Assembly (NCBI GenBank): GCA_002083405.1
Contig: LVWT01000049.1
Span: 1 to 64,000 of the forward strand
DNA from: Nitrospira sp. SG-bin2
Lineage (GTDB): Bacteria; Nitrospirota; Nitrospiria; Nitrospirales; Nitrospiraceae
Reading direction: 5' to 3'
Length of the DNA stretch: 64,000 nt
The notes below the pieces were generated by a model. That model was not told the DNA's origin. It made no database searches and saw only the letters and a program-made list of their open reading frames with translations. A program made the position numbers and the translations under genes. Numbering within the stretch: position 1 is the stretch's first letter; every line of letters starts with the position of its first letter. This document shows positions 50,932 to 59,526 of this stretch, piece after piece.

Positions 50932-52143
50932 ATGACTCTTTCGGTATCTACTAACCAGACATCCGGCGGCGACAAGTCGGCGGCGCAGCAAACCGCGCTG
51001 ATCGTGGACGATGAGCCTGTTTCTCGTGCCGGTATGGCGGCGCGTCTCAAGCGGCTTGGGTACCGGGTGCTTCAAGCCGGAGACGGCAAGGCGGGACTGG
51101 AACTGCTCCGCCGCGAGCGTCCGGACCTGACAATTCTCGATTGGATGATGCCGGAGCTGGATGGACCCTCCGTCTGTGAACTGGTCCGGCGCGACCCGGA
51201 GGTGTTCTCAAGTCAGATTATTCTGATGACCGGCCATGATCAGCCTGAGCAGATTGCCGAAGGACTGGCACGCGGCGCCGACGATTTTCTCAGCAAGGCT
51301 GCCAGCCCGCAGGAAATTACCGCGAGAGTTCAGGCCGGGATGCGCGCGGCGGGCTTGATCCGCCGGTTGGAGCATGCCACCGACGAAATCCGGCGCAAAC
51401 AAGAGGCGATCGAACAGGAATTGCAATCGGCTGCGCGCTACGTCGTATCCCTGTTGCCGGCGCCGGGCCTGCTCTTGCCCGGCTTGGAGATGGCCTCTGC
51501 CTATCGGCCATCGTCCACATTGGGCGGGGATCTGTTCAATGTGCTGCGATGGGATGAGCATTCGCTCGGTTTGTATTTGCTCGATGCGTCGGGCCACGGT
51601 GTGTCGCCAGCGTTGCGGTCCGCCTCATTTGCGACATTTTTGCGGGAGGACAATCTGCTGCATCGCGTCGGGTCAAGCGACCCAGGGGCAATCTTGACGG
51701 AGGCCAATCGGCAATTCCCACTCACGGAAAACGGCAGTTACTTTACGATCGTCTTTGCGCGGCTGGATATTCGCACTCACACGCTGTTCTACGCGACGGC
51801 CGGACACAATGGGTTGATACTGCACCGCCGTTCCGGTGAGATCTGTTGTCTCGCGCAGCCGAGTCTTCCGCTCGGATTCGACGAGGGGAACGTCTATCAC
51901 ACAGTCGATACGCAACTGTCGCCCGGAGATCGGCTCTATCTGATGAGCGACGGGCTGTATGAGGTGCCTTCACCGACCGGTGAGTTGTGGGGACAGGCTC
52001 GTCTGGAAATCAGCATGCGCGAGGCAGCCGCCAAACCTCTGGCCGACGCACTGTCCTATGCCATCGGCGCGGCTGAACAGTGGTTGGGGCATCAGCGATT
52101 TCCCGACGATGTTGCCGTGATGAGCATCGAACTTGCGGGATGA
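50932..52143 (+). CDS. Response regulator-PP2C phosphatase (RsbU/HsbR-like)
   Basis: The 403-residue protein has an N-terminal receiver (VDDEP, ILDWMMPELDG, SKAASP) at about 20-145, a coiled coil and a SpoIIE/PP2C phosphatase domain (about 185-400; STLGGDLF, LLDASGHGVS, YATAGHNG, LMSDGLYE). Metal-binding Asp residues are intact. It should dephosphorylate a STAS antagonist under control of phosphorylation of its receiver. In Pseudomonas the HsbR protein combines REC, PP2C and a kinase domain; here the kinase part is a separate gene at 52536. Confidence 0.9.
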   Translation: MTLSVSTNQTSGGDKSAAQQTALIVDDEPVSRAGMAARLKRLGYRVLQAGDGKAGLELLRRERPDLTILDWMMPELDGPSVCELVRRDPEVFSSQIILMTGHDQPEQIAEGLARGADDFLSKAASPQEITARVQAGMRAAGLIRRLEHATDEIRRKQEAIEQELQSAARYVVSLLPAPGLLLPGLEMASAYRPSSTLGGDLFNVLRWDEHSLGLYLLDASGHGVSPALRSASFATFLREDNLLHRVGSSDPGAILTEANRQFPLTENGSYFTIVFARLDIRTHTLFYATAGHNGLILHRRSGEICCLAQPSLPLGFDEGNVYHTVDTQLSPGDRLYLMSDGLYEVPSPTGELWGQARLEISMREAAAKPLADALSYAIGAAEQWLGHQRFPDDVAVMSIELAG

Positions 52144-52179
52144 GGCTTCGATGGGCGGTGAGAGGAGAAACTCGGCACC

Positions 52180-52539
52180 ATGAGCGACGGACAGATTTTC
52201 AACCTGAACGAAGCGTTGACGCGAGCCGATCAGGACATTGAGCTGTTTCAGACGCTGGCGGAATTGTTCCTGGAGCATGGTCCGAAAGACATGGCTGAGA
52301 TCAAGACAGCGCTGGCCGCCCGCGACACCGCAGCCGCGGGGCGATCCGCCCATCGCCTGAAAGGGGCCGTATTGCAATTTTGCGCACCCGCCGTGCTAGA
52401 GGCGGCCATGCGGATGGAAGAAGCGGGAAAGGCGGGGGATGTCGCGGCTGCCTCCGGCCTGTGCGGCGAACTGGAAGCCGAACTGTCTCGCCTGCTCGAT
52501 GCGCTTCGCCACGTGATGGATAAAGGACTCGCCGCATGA
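52180..52539 (+). CDS. Histidine phosphotransfer (HPt) domain protein
   Basis: The 119-residue four-helix HPt protein has the phospho-accepting His58 in SAHRLKGAV. It can pass phosphate from a hybrid kinase to receivers. Neighbours on either side each carry a receiver, so it may serve the PP2C protein, the HATPase protein or both, as HptB does for HsbR in Pseudomonas. The stop overlaps the next start by four bases. Confidence 0.88.
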   Translation: MSDGQIFNLNEALTRADQDIELFQTLAELFLEHGPKDMAEIKTALAARDTAAAGRSAHRLKGAVLQFCAPAVLEAAMRMEEAGKAGDVAAASGLCGELEAELSRLLDALRHVMDKGLAA

Positions 52540-53435
52540 TCCCCGAGCATCCTGCTTGCCACGTCTTGGTCGTCGATCCTTGTGCCGAGACCCAAGCCGG
52601 CATTGCGAGTTGTGTCGATGGGCGGGGGATGTCCATTGTCACGGTGTCCGATCCTGCCGCCGCGCTGGCCGCCATGGACTGGGCCATGCCGGATGTCGTC
52701 ATCACCGACTTATTTCTGTCCGGCGGAGAGGGACTTGCATTGACGAAGGAGCTCAGAACCCGCCATGAAATGTGCCCTGTCATCGTCATGGCGAAGGATG
52801 CGCCCGAGTCTGCGATCGTGGAGGCGCTCCGCGTTGGCGCGATCGACTATCTGCATAAGCCGATCGTCGAAGACGAGCTGGCCCATGCGTTGTACCGCGC
52901 GCAGCATGCGGTGCCTGGGCACCTGACGGATCTGTCCGGAGTATTCCGCTGGGACCAGCGGATCACAATGGATTCCGAGCCTGCGCACGCGCAGGGGGTG
53001 ATTTCCTGGTTGATGAAAACGACAGCCGCAACGCTGCCTGAAATACGAAGGCTGCACTTGCGAGGGGCGCTCCAAGAGCTGCTGCTCAACGCGATCGAAC
53101 ACGGCAACCTCGAAATCTCCTTCCGGGAGAAGCAGCAGGCGTTGGCCGCAGATGAGTATGAGTCGCTGGTGAGCCATCGGCTGGCCCAGCCGAGACTGAA
53201 ACAGCGGCAGATCGTCAGCTCTGTCCGATACGAGTCAGAGACCCAGCGAGTGACCTATCGTATTGCCGACGAGGGAGCTGGATTTGAGTGGCGAAGCCTG
53301 CTTGCCAAACCAAAAGACGCCTATAGTGACGATGCCGAGAACGGGCGCGGTATTCTTCTGGCGCGATCGCTTTTCCCGGACCTGACCTACAATGATCGGG
53401 GCAATGAAGTGACGTTTACGATGCCGCTGAGTTGA
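52536..53435 (+). CDS. Response regulator fused to HATPase serine kinase (RsbW-like)
   Basis: The 299-residue protein has an N-terminal receiver (LVVDP, ITDLFLSGGEG, LHKPIV; about 5-125) and a C-terminal GHKL ATPase of the anti-sigma type (LLLNAIEHGNLE N-box, DEGAGFEW, GRGILLARSLF). The His needed for His-kinase activity is absent, so it is expected to be a Ser/Thr kinase of a STAS protein or an anti-sigma factor. A receiver on this kinase is notable because phosphorylation could switch it. The ATG overlaps the HPt stop. Confidence 0.85.
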   Translation: MIPEHPACHVLVVDPCAETQAGIASCVDGRGMSIVTVSDPAAALAAMDWAMPDVVITDLFLSGGEGLALTKELRTRHEMCPVIVMAKDAPESAIVEALRVGAIDYLHKPIVEDELAHALYRAQHAVPGHLTDLSGVFRWDQRITMDSEPAHAQGVISWLMKTTAATLPEIRRLHLRGALQELLLNAIEHGNLEISFREKQQALAADEYESLVSHRLAQPRLKQRQIVSSVRYESETQRVTYRIADEGAGFEWRSLLAKPKDAYSDDAENGRGILLARSLFPDLTYNDRGNEVTFTMPLS

Positions 53436-53528
53436 GCACCTGCCCGTGGGACCTGGCCGTTTCGATCGGCGCTGCGCGCAGTGTCCGATTTCTTGACAGG
53501 TGTTCCAATATCTCATAGTTTGATAGGC

Positions 53529-53927
53529 ATGCATGGAACGCAGCTTGGCGCGCCGCCTCACATTTGGCTCGTCGAGGACGATGAGGATATGGTCACGCTG
53601 CTGCGGTTTTATCTGGAGCGTGAAGGATATACGGTGACCGCGACGACCGACGGTCGTCTGGCGAAAGAGGTCATCGAGAGCGCGGAACCGCCGCAATTGG
53701 CGCTCCTGGATGTGATGCTGCCGTATGTCGGCGGGGACGAGTTGCTCAAACACATTCGTAATCATCCCCTCTGGTGGAGGGTGCCCATTATCATGCTGAC
53801 GGCTCTCTCTGCAGAACACAGCATCGTGCGCCTGCTGGATGCTGGCGCAAGCGACTACATCATCAAGCCCTTCAATCCGCAAGACTTGACCGCCAGGGTT
53901 CGTCATGTGTTGAATCTGGCATCGTAG
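53529..53927 (+). CDS. Single-domain response regulator
   Basis: A 132-residue receiver of the OmpR-type fold: VEDDED acid pair, phospho-accepting Asp in ALLDVMLPYVGG, Thr in MLTALSA and Lys in IIKPFNP. No output domain. ATG 53529 is used because the receiver starts directly after it, although a GTG at 53481 would add 16 residues; neither has a strong ribosome binding site. It precedes the HEAT-repeat gene by 13 bases and may control the surface-polysaccharide genes. Confidence 0.82.
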   Translation: MHGTQLGAPPHIWLVEDDEDMVTLLRFYLEREGYTVTATTDGRLAKEVIESAEPPQLALLDVMLPYVGGDELLKHIRNHPLWWRVPIIMLTALSAEHSIVRLLDAGASDYIIKPFNPQDLTARVRHVLNLAS

Positions 53928-53940
53928 CCGGCCATCGCCA

Positions 53941-55044
53941 ATGTCCGCTGCCGATATCCCATCGATTGTTTCAGCCGACCCGATGGTGTGGGTGCCCTTG
54001 TGTGTCGGAGGGGGCGCCATGATCTTGGCGGTCGTGATTCTGTTCGTTATTGCGGGCGTCCAGCAGGCAACCATCGCGCGCCAACAAAGGAGCGAACAGT
54101 TTCGAGAAGTGTGGTTTCGCTTGTTGATCAAGAGCATGATGACGGCTCCGGATGAATTGCCTCCCGTTCGGTCTAGCGATGCACAGGATTTTCTCCGGTT
54201 GTGGAACTACCTGAGCGAGTCGATCCGGGGAGACGACCGGAACGGCCTCAATGCGACGATGCGGTTGGCGGGCATGGACCGTGTGGCGGCCAAGATGCTG
54301 AAAAGCTACAGGCTTGACGACCGGTTGATGGCAGTGGTGGCGCTTGGACATTTGCGGGAACGAACCGTGTGGAACGCACTTGAGCGTTTCGTGGTCTCGC
54401 GCACCCCCGAGCTGTCATTGGCGGCCGCCCGATCGCTGATCCGCATCGATTCCCAGGCAGCGCTGGCGATTCTTATCCCGCTGGTCGGGGTTCGCACGGA
54501 CTGGTCTTTTGTCAAAGTCGCGACGATGCTGAATGAGGCGGGTCCGGAGCAGGTCGTCGAGGCGCTGGCCCACGCGGTGCGCGGGGCCTCTGTAGATGCC
54601 ACGGTTCGATTCGTTCGTTGCTTGGAAGCGGTCGGCAGCCCCGGCGCACTGCCTGTCGTTCGAGAGATTCTCGCGCGTGAGAGCTGTGACAATCAGGTGG
54701 TCGTGGCCTGCCTTCGGTGTTGTAGCCGATATGCCACTCGCCAGGATCTGGGCATGGTCCGCGCCTATCTGGTGCACCCCAATCATCTCATCAGGCTCCA
54801 TGCTGTTCTCGCCTTGGGCAGGATCGGGACCGAGGAGGATGAACGGCTGCTGATCGACAGGCTGGCGGACGACGAATGGTGGGTTCGATATCGTGCCGCA
54901 GAGGTGCTTGCCGGTTTGTCCTTCGTGAGCAGCGATACGCTGGCGCGGCTCCATGCCGAACATCCGCTCCAAGAGGTGCGGGATGTTCTCGCCCCATTTG
55001 TCGCGCGCCGCGCGCAACGCGTCCTGCAGACTACCAATGGATGA
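53941..55044 (+). CDS. HEAT-repeat membrane protein
   Basis: The 367-residue protein has one N-terminal membrane helix (about 17-40) and then HEAT-like alpha repeats (about 115-360; for example LRLWNYLSESIRG, VALGHLRERTVWNAL, HAVLALGRIGTEEDE, VRYRAAEVLAGL). HEAT repeats mediate protein contacts. It follows a response regulator by 13 bases and overlaps the end of a convergent TPR/barrel gene by 14 bases. Association with the polysaccharide genes is inferred. Confidence 0.82.
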   Translation: MSAADIPSIVSADPMVWVPLCVGGGAMILAVVILFVIAGVQQATIARQQRSEQFREVWFRLLIKSMMTAPDELPPVRSSDAQDFLRLWNYLSESIRGDDRNGLNATMRLAGMDRVAAKMLKSYRLDDRLMAVVALGHLRERTVWNALERFVVSRTPELSLAAARSLIRIDSQAALAILIPLVGVRTDWSFVKVATMLNEAGPEQVVEALAHAVRGASVDATVRFVRCLEAVGSPGALPVVREILARESCDNQVVVACLRCCSRYATRQDLGMVRAYLVHPNHLIRLHAVLALGRIGTEEDERLLIDRLADDEWWVRYRAAEVLAGLSFVSSDTLARLHAEHPLQEVRDVLAPFVARRAQRVLQTTNG

Positions 55045-56323
55045 TGAGATTCACGGCGCCTCCACGACGGGCGTACGACGCGTCCCGATCCTCATAATAG
55101 GCGGTGGTTTCGAGTGAAAGGCGCTCCGACAGCGGCGCGATAGCGCCGCCCTGAATAATGAAACTTGAGATGCGCGTAAAGTCCTGCGCGGCGCGGATAT
55201 TGTTGCTGGAGGTTCCGAATGAGCCTGCGGCAAAGAACTGCAGTCGGTCCGTCGGCCGCCAGGTCAGTTGGGTGGAGAAGGTGACTGCGCCGCTAGGCGG
55301 CACATAGTAGATCTTTTCGGTGAGCCACACGTTATACGGAAAGTAGATGGTGATACCGGGAATTACGACATCGATACTGGTGGCCCCAAACACCATGTGG
55401 CGATACCCCAGGGATGGTTCCAGAAACGAAAGGGTTGAATGCGCTGCCCCCAGCCCTTGGAACACTTCTCCTCCAAACGACACATTGGGAGAAAAGCTTG
55501 GGTTGGCCGTCGCCAAGGCTCCGATGTACCCCCAGGCCTTCTCCCAGAGCTGGCTATAGAGTTCTCCGGATACGGGAATGTCCTGAGATCCAAACCGACT
55601 GATCGGCTCGATCCGCCCGACCAGGGTGCGAGCGCCGATCGATGTGGCTCCTTCGATCAACCCGTTGTGTTCATTCGGGATGGAATGCGTGTATCCATAA
55701 TGGCTGTATCCGATTTTCAAATAGTCCCGAAACGGCAATGCGGGGCGCATCCGGTCAGTCCCGACAGGGGCGCGAAGGGCCTGGGCCGGCGTCAGCGCGG
55801 CCAGTTCGGCTTTGATTGTCTCGATCTGCTGTGACAGTTCCGGCTCGTCTGCGGTTGGGGGGAGACCTTCATACAGACGGAGCGCTTCCGCGTAATCGCG
55901 TTTCCAGTACAGGGTATCGGCGAGTCCTCTCTGGGCGTCCAGGCTGTCCGGTTCTTCCTGGAGTACCGACTGATATCCGGCTTGTGCCTCTTCAAGTCTT
56001 CCCTGCCAGGCCTTGACGCGAGCCAGCGCGATTCGGACATCGTGATCGACCGGGTGCCGGAAGAGAATGTCTTCATAGAGTGCCACGGCTTCCTCGTACT
56101 GCTTCTGCCAGGAAAGAACACGCGCCAGGGCTGCTCGAACTTCGTCGTTCTCCGGATTTCCGATCAGATACTGGCGGTAGGCGTCGGTAGCTTGCTGGTA
56201 TTCCTTTGCGGCTTCGTGGCGATGGGCTTCGAAGAGTGTCTCCGAAGGGGACTGGGCAGCCACTGGAGAAGATGCCAGGCATCCAAACAGACAGAGGAGA
56301 AATCCGACCGAACGAGTTCTCAC
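55031..56323 (-). CDS. TPR plus YaiO-family outer-membrane beta-barrel protein
   Basis: The 430-residue protein starts with a signal peptide (VGFLLCLFGCLASSPVAAQ). TPR motifs follow (about 30-190; YQQATDAYRQYLIGNPEND, YEEAVALYEDILFRHP). A YaiO-like barrel domain (about 205-430) ends in a Trp, the usual signal for outer-membrane assembly. In E. coli yaiO is paired with the GT2 gene yaiP; here the divergent gene is also a GT2. Together with the TPR-barrel layout of PgaA, this suggests polysaccharide export or modification at the outer membrane. Confidence 0.85.
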   Translation of the reverse strand: MRTRSVGFLLCLFGCLASSPVAAQSPSETLFEAHRHEAAKEYQQATDAYRQYLIGNPENDEVRAALARVLSWQKQYEEAVALYEDILFRHPVDHDVRIALARVKAWQGRLEEAQAGYQSVLQEEPDSLDAQRGLADTLYWKRDYAEALRLYEGLPPTADEPELSQQIETIKAELAALTPAQALRAPVGTDRMRPALPFRDYLKIGYSHYGYTHSIPNEHNGLIEGATSIGARTLVGRIEPISRFGSQDIPVSGELYSQLWEKAWGYIGALATANPSFSPNVSFGGEVFQGLGAAHSTLSFLEPSLGYRHMVFGATSIDVVIPGITIYFPYNVWLTEKIYYVPPSGAVTFSTQLTWRPTDRLQFFAAGSFGTSSNNIRAAQDFTRISSFIIQGGAIAPLSERLSLETTAYYEDRDASYARRGGAVNLIIHW

Positions 56324-56371
56324 CGGCGCCTCTTCATTGACGAGTCGACTGATTCGGTGCCGGACGCGTCC

Positions 56372-56430
56372 CTGTCACCGTAATTCTGGACGCGGGTCAG
56401 CATGACAGTGACAGGGGTATCTACTGTCAC
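56372..56430. promoter_or_regulatory. Operator-like inverted repeat in the divergent spacer
   Basis: GTGACAG (56408-56414) and CTGTCAC (56424-56430) form a perfect inverted repeat with a nine-base gap, and an additional CTGTCAC lies at 56372-56378. The site sits between the divergent YaiO-like and GT2 genes, a good position to regulate both. The rest of the 271-bp spacer shows nothing clear. Confidence 0.5.
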
Positions 56431-56594
56431 CGTGGGAGGTCTCTCCGGAGGCAGATTCGTTCGCCGGGGGTTCTGTTCATTGTCTTGACGAAGGGGCGGA
56501 CTCATCCTATTTTCTGGTATGTGCATGGTACAGGTGTGACCGTATTCGATGTTCGTGGTTGCCGCTCGCGAGTGAGAGCAGAGAAGAGACACAC

Positions 56595-58016
56595 GTGTTT
56601 GCCGATACTATTTTTACGATACCGCAGTGGTTTTTCCTATCGTTCTTCATTTTTCAGACAGTCTGTTCACTGTTCTTGGAGCTGATCTCGTTCCATTTTC
56701 TCGTTCGGCATCTCCCTCGGCGAGCCCTCGATGATTTGCCCAGAGCACAGACGGGATTTGAGCCTCAGATCAGCATTCTGGTTCCGGCCTATAATGAGGA
56801 GCAGACGATCGCCGACTCCGTCCGGTCGCTGCTTCAGCTGCAATATGCGGAATTCGAGGTCGTGGTCATCAATGACGGTTCGAAAGATCGGACGTTGGAT
56901 GTCTTGATCGAGGAGTTTGAGTTGATCCCGTTTCCGGAAGCTTACCCGGTGAATCTGCAGACCGAGAGGATCCGTGCGGTGTATATCTCCAAACGGAACA
57001 GCAAGGTTCGTGTCATCGATAAGGACAATGGGGGCAAGGCCGATGCGCTCAATGTCGGCATCAATCTGTCCCGCAATCCGCTGTTCTGTACGCTGGATTC
57101 GGACTCTATCTTGCAGCGGGATAGCTTGCAGCGCGTGGTGCAGCCGTTTTTGGACGATCCATCGACCGTGGCGTCTGGCGGTACGGTTCGGATCGCCAAC
57201 GGCTGCCAAGTGCAAGCGGGGTATTTGACCGCCGTCGGGCTTCCGGCAAGCTGGCTTGGCCGTTTTCAGGTCGTCGAATACTATCGCGCGTTTTGGATCG
57301 GCCGGCTTGGATGGAATCCCTTCAATGCGATGCTCATCATCTCCGGCGCGTTCGGACTGTTCCGGAAGGATACGGTGGTGAAAGTCGGGGGCTATGCCAA
57401 GGGGTGTCATGGTGAAGATATGGAGCTCGTCGTTCGCTTGCATCGGCATCTCCGTCTACAGGGGGAGCGATACCGCATCAGCTTCGTGCCCCACGCATTC
57501 TGCTGGTCCGAGGCTCCGGAAAACCTTCGATCGCTCAAGAGTCAACGGATTCGGTGGCAGCGGGGGCTGTCTCAAGCGCTGCTGATGAATAAGCAGCTGC
57601 TGTGTCATCCTCGCGCAGGGGCTGTCGGGTGGTTGTCGATTCCCTTCATGGTCTTGTTCGAATGGTTGAGTCCCGCCGTGCTGGCCGCGGGGTATCTCTA
57701 TACCGCAGTTGCATGCCTGGTGGGACTGGTGTCGCCCGCCGCCGCGATCGCGTTTGTGACCGCCGAAATCGGGATGGGCATCTTAGTGTCGGTGAGCGTC
57801 TTGCTCGTCGATGAAATCGCCTTTCACACCTATCCTGAATTCAAACAGGCGCGGATTCTGTGTGCGGCCGCGATCGTGGAAAATTTAGGTTTCCGCCAGC
57901 TGGTTTCGTGCTGGCGTTTGATCGGATTATGGCAGTCGATGACCGGGGCAAAGGTCTCGTGGGGCTCGATTACGAGAACGGCCGCCTGGCGGGCCCCCGG
58001 CGTCAAACAGAACTGA
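56595..58016 (+). CDS. Processive GT2 glycosyltransferase (PgaC/hyaluronan synthase type)
   Basis: The 473-residue inner-membrane polysaccharide synthase has N-terminal and C-terminal membrane helices around a GT2 domain. Catalytic motifs in order: NDGSKDRT, DNGGKADALN, LDSDSI (DxD), GEDMEL and the processivity motif QRIRWQRG. These mark synthesis of a linear polysaccharide. GTG 56595 is chosen since AGAGAAGAGA precedes it; a TTG at 56559 is also open. It is divergent from the TPR/YaiO gene with an operator-like repeat between them. Confidence 0.87.
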   Translation: MFADTIFTIPQWFFLSFFIFQTVCSLFLELISFHFLVRHLPRRALDDLPRAQTGFEPQISILVPAYNEEQTIADSVRSLLQLQYAEFEVVVINDGSKDRTLDVLIEEFELIPFPEAYPVNLQTERIRAVYISKRNSKVRVIDKDNGGKADALNVGINLSRNPLFCTLDSDSILQRDSLQRVVQPFLDDPSTVASGGTVRIANGCQVQAGYLTAVGLPASWLGRFQVVEYYRAFWIGRLGWNPFNAMLIISGAFGLFRKDTVVKVGGYAKGCHGEDMELVVRLHRHLRLQGERYRISFVPHAFCWSEAPENLRSLKSQRIRWQRGLSQALLMNKQLLCHPRAGAVGWLSIPFMVLFEWLSPAVLAAGYLYTAVACLVGLVSPAAAIAFVTAEIGMGILVSVSVLLVDEIAFHTYPEFKQARILCAAAIVENLGFRQLVSCWRLIGLWQSMTGAKVSWGSITRTAAWRAPGVKQN

Positions 58017-58037
58017 CACGGGAATGTCGGCGAAGAG

Positions 58038-58991
58038 CTAAAAGGTCCGGAGGTACACCACGCTGCTATCGCCCTTATTGGGGTCACGCTTCAACACTGC
58101 AAAGGCCGTTTTGGTCGATTCGTTGACGGTGATGGAGAGTCGGGCGGAAAAGTAGTCGCTCTTTACATCATAGGCATCGGGAGAGGCCCGCAGTTTCGCG
58201 CCGATCGCCTGAAAACTTCCAATCCGATCGAGATCCACCTTGGTCTTATAGGGCCGGCCTTGCACGATTTCCATCGCGATGGATTGGGTGATGTCGGGGT
58301 CGAGTGATTGGATGACCAGAGGATCCGCCGTGTTCAGATTGATCGGCGCCCCGCCTTCCTGCGGATATACGGTCACGTAACGCGATAGCCGGTCGACGAT
58401 GTCCGGCGCAAAGCCCTTCACCAAGCGTAGGTCGCCCAACGATGGAAGCGCGGCGTTGGCGGCGCGATAGGCCGGTTTCTGGGATTGGTAGTGCAAACTT
58501 TCAGCGCCGGCCGGTTGGGGAATGTCGTCCTGATCGATCCAATCGACAAGGGCTTCAACCAAATCCGGGTTGATTTGGAGCGCCTCGAACAGCCGTTTGA
58601 TCCGCTGGATTTTCGTCTTTTTCTGCAGCTCGTCCCCAGCGTTTGCCGCCAGGTCGTTGAGATTGAGCTTCCCGCGCTCGTCTTGGATCTGGGCGCTCAG
58701 CAGTCCGTCGCCGATTGCATAGTTCTTGATGGGCATGGCCCACAGGTCGGCGGGCCCGTCGTACTGCTCACCGGTTTTCTTGTCTCGCAGCGTGTCTTGC
58801 TGCAAGACCGCCCGCGCGGCCTGCACACCTGCGCGTGTCAGCATGGTCGCTTTGAAGTTGTCGCGGAATGCGGCGGCTTCGCGGTATTCGCGGCGCGCTT
58901 CTGCGTCGAATTCCAGAATAAGCGCGACGAGGAGGGTCAAGATCAGGAGCGAGAGGAGCAGTGCCACGCCCCGTTCATCAGCCTTTCGCAT
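58038..58991 (-). CDS. gspK: Type II secretion minor pseudopilin GspK
   Basis: The 317-residue large pseudopilin caps the pseudopilus tip. The N-terminus DERGVALLLSLLILTLLVA has the prepilin cleavage site (Gly before Val) and lacks the Glu5 of other pseudopilins, as expected for GspK. Two SAM-like helical regions follow (LNLNDLAANAGDEL, LRLVKGFAPDIV). It is the last gene of the minus-strand secretion operon and overlaps gspM by 14 bases. Confidence 0.92.
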   Translation of the reverse strand: MRKADERGVALLLSLLILTLLVALILEFDAEARREYREAAAFRDNFKATMLTRAGVQAARAVLQQDTLRDKKTGEQYDGPADLWAMPIKNYAIGDGLLSAQIQDERGKLNLNDLAANAGDELQKKTKIQRIKRLFEALQINPDLVEALVDWIDQDDIPQPAGAESLHYQSQKPAYRAANAALPSLGDLRLVKGFAPDIVDRLSRYVTVYPQEGGAPINLNTADPLVIQSLDPDITQSIAMEIVQGRPYKTKVDLDRIGSFQAIGAKLRASPDAYDVKSDYFSARLSITVNESTKTAFAVLKRDPNKGDSSVVYLRTF

Positions 58992-59526
58992 AGCTCAAAA
59001 TCCGGACCGTCGCATCAAGAAAGGTAGGATTGTCGAATTTGGGACGGATCTGAAGATGTCGGACATGAAGCTCATATGGGGCTTGATCGATTGCCGCGAG
59101 CAAGGCCAGTAATTCGGGTAGTTGCACTCCTTCGAGTCGAAGATCCACAGCAGTTTCCTGATAGCCCTGCGGCAACGACTGTACTTGCGGTTGCATGCCG
59201 GTGATCCAATCCCGCACGCGGGCCTTGGTCGCTGCGTCTTCCAGAAATGTGAGGAGCGAGAATTGGCCGTCGGGCGACGGCATGCGGCTCTCGACTTGGG
59301 CCAAGCGATCCCGCTTCGCCACGTATTCCCGACTCAGGAGCGCCAATTCCTTGATGTCTTTTTCCTTCCGGGCAGCCTGTCGCTCCAGCCGGTCGAATGT
59401 GGCGAGGAAAGGATCGACGACCAGCACGAACAGCAGGCTGAGGCCGACGATGATCCCGCCTGCCAGCACGATCGTCCGTTCCCGCGAGGACATCTGTTGC
59501 CATCGTTCTCGCATGGTCTGCATCAT
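58978..59526 (-). CDS. gspM: Type II secretion protein GspM
   Basis: The 182-residue inner-membrane protein has a single membrane helix (about 18-38; IVLAGGIIVGLSLLFVLVV), a coiled coil and a periplasmic ferredoxin-like domain. It pairs with GspL to link the ATPase to the pseudopilus. It overlaps gspL by four bases at its start. Confidence 0.9.
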   Translation of the reverse strand: MMQTMRERWQQMSSRERTIVLAGGIIVGLSLLFVLVVDPFLATFDRLERQAARKEKDIKELALLSREYVAKRDRLAQVESRMPSPDGQFSLLTFLEDAATKARVRDWITGMQPQVQSLPQGYQETAVDLRLEGVQLPELLALLAAIDQAPYELHVRHLQIRPKFDNPTFLDATVRILSYAKG

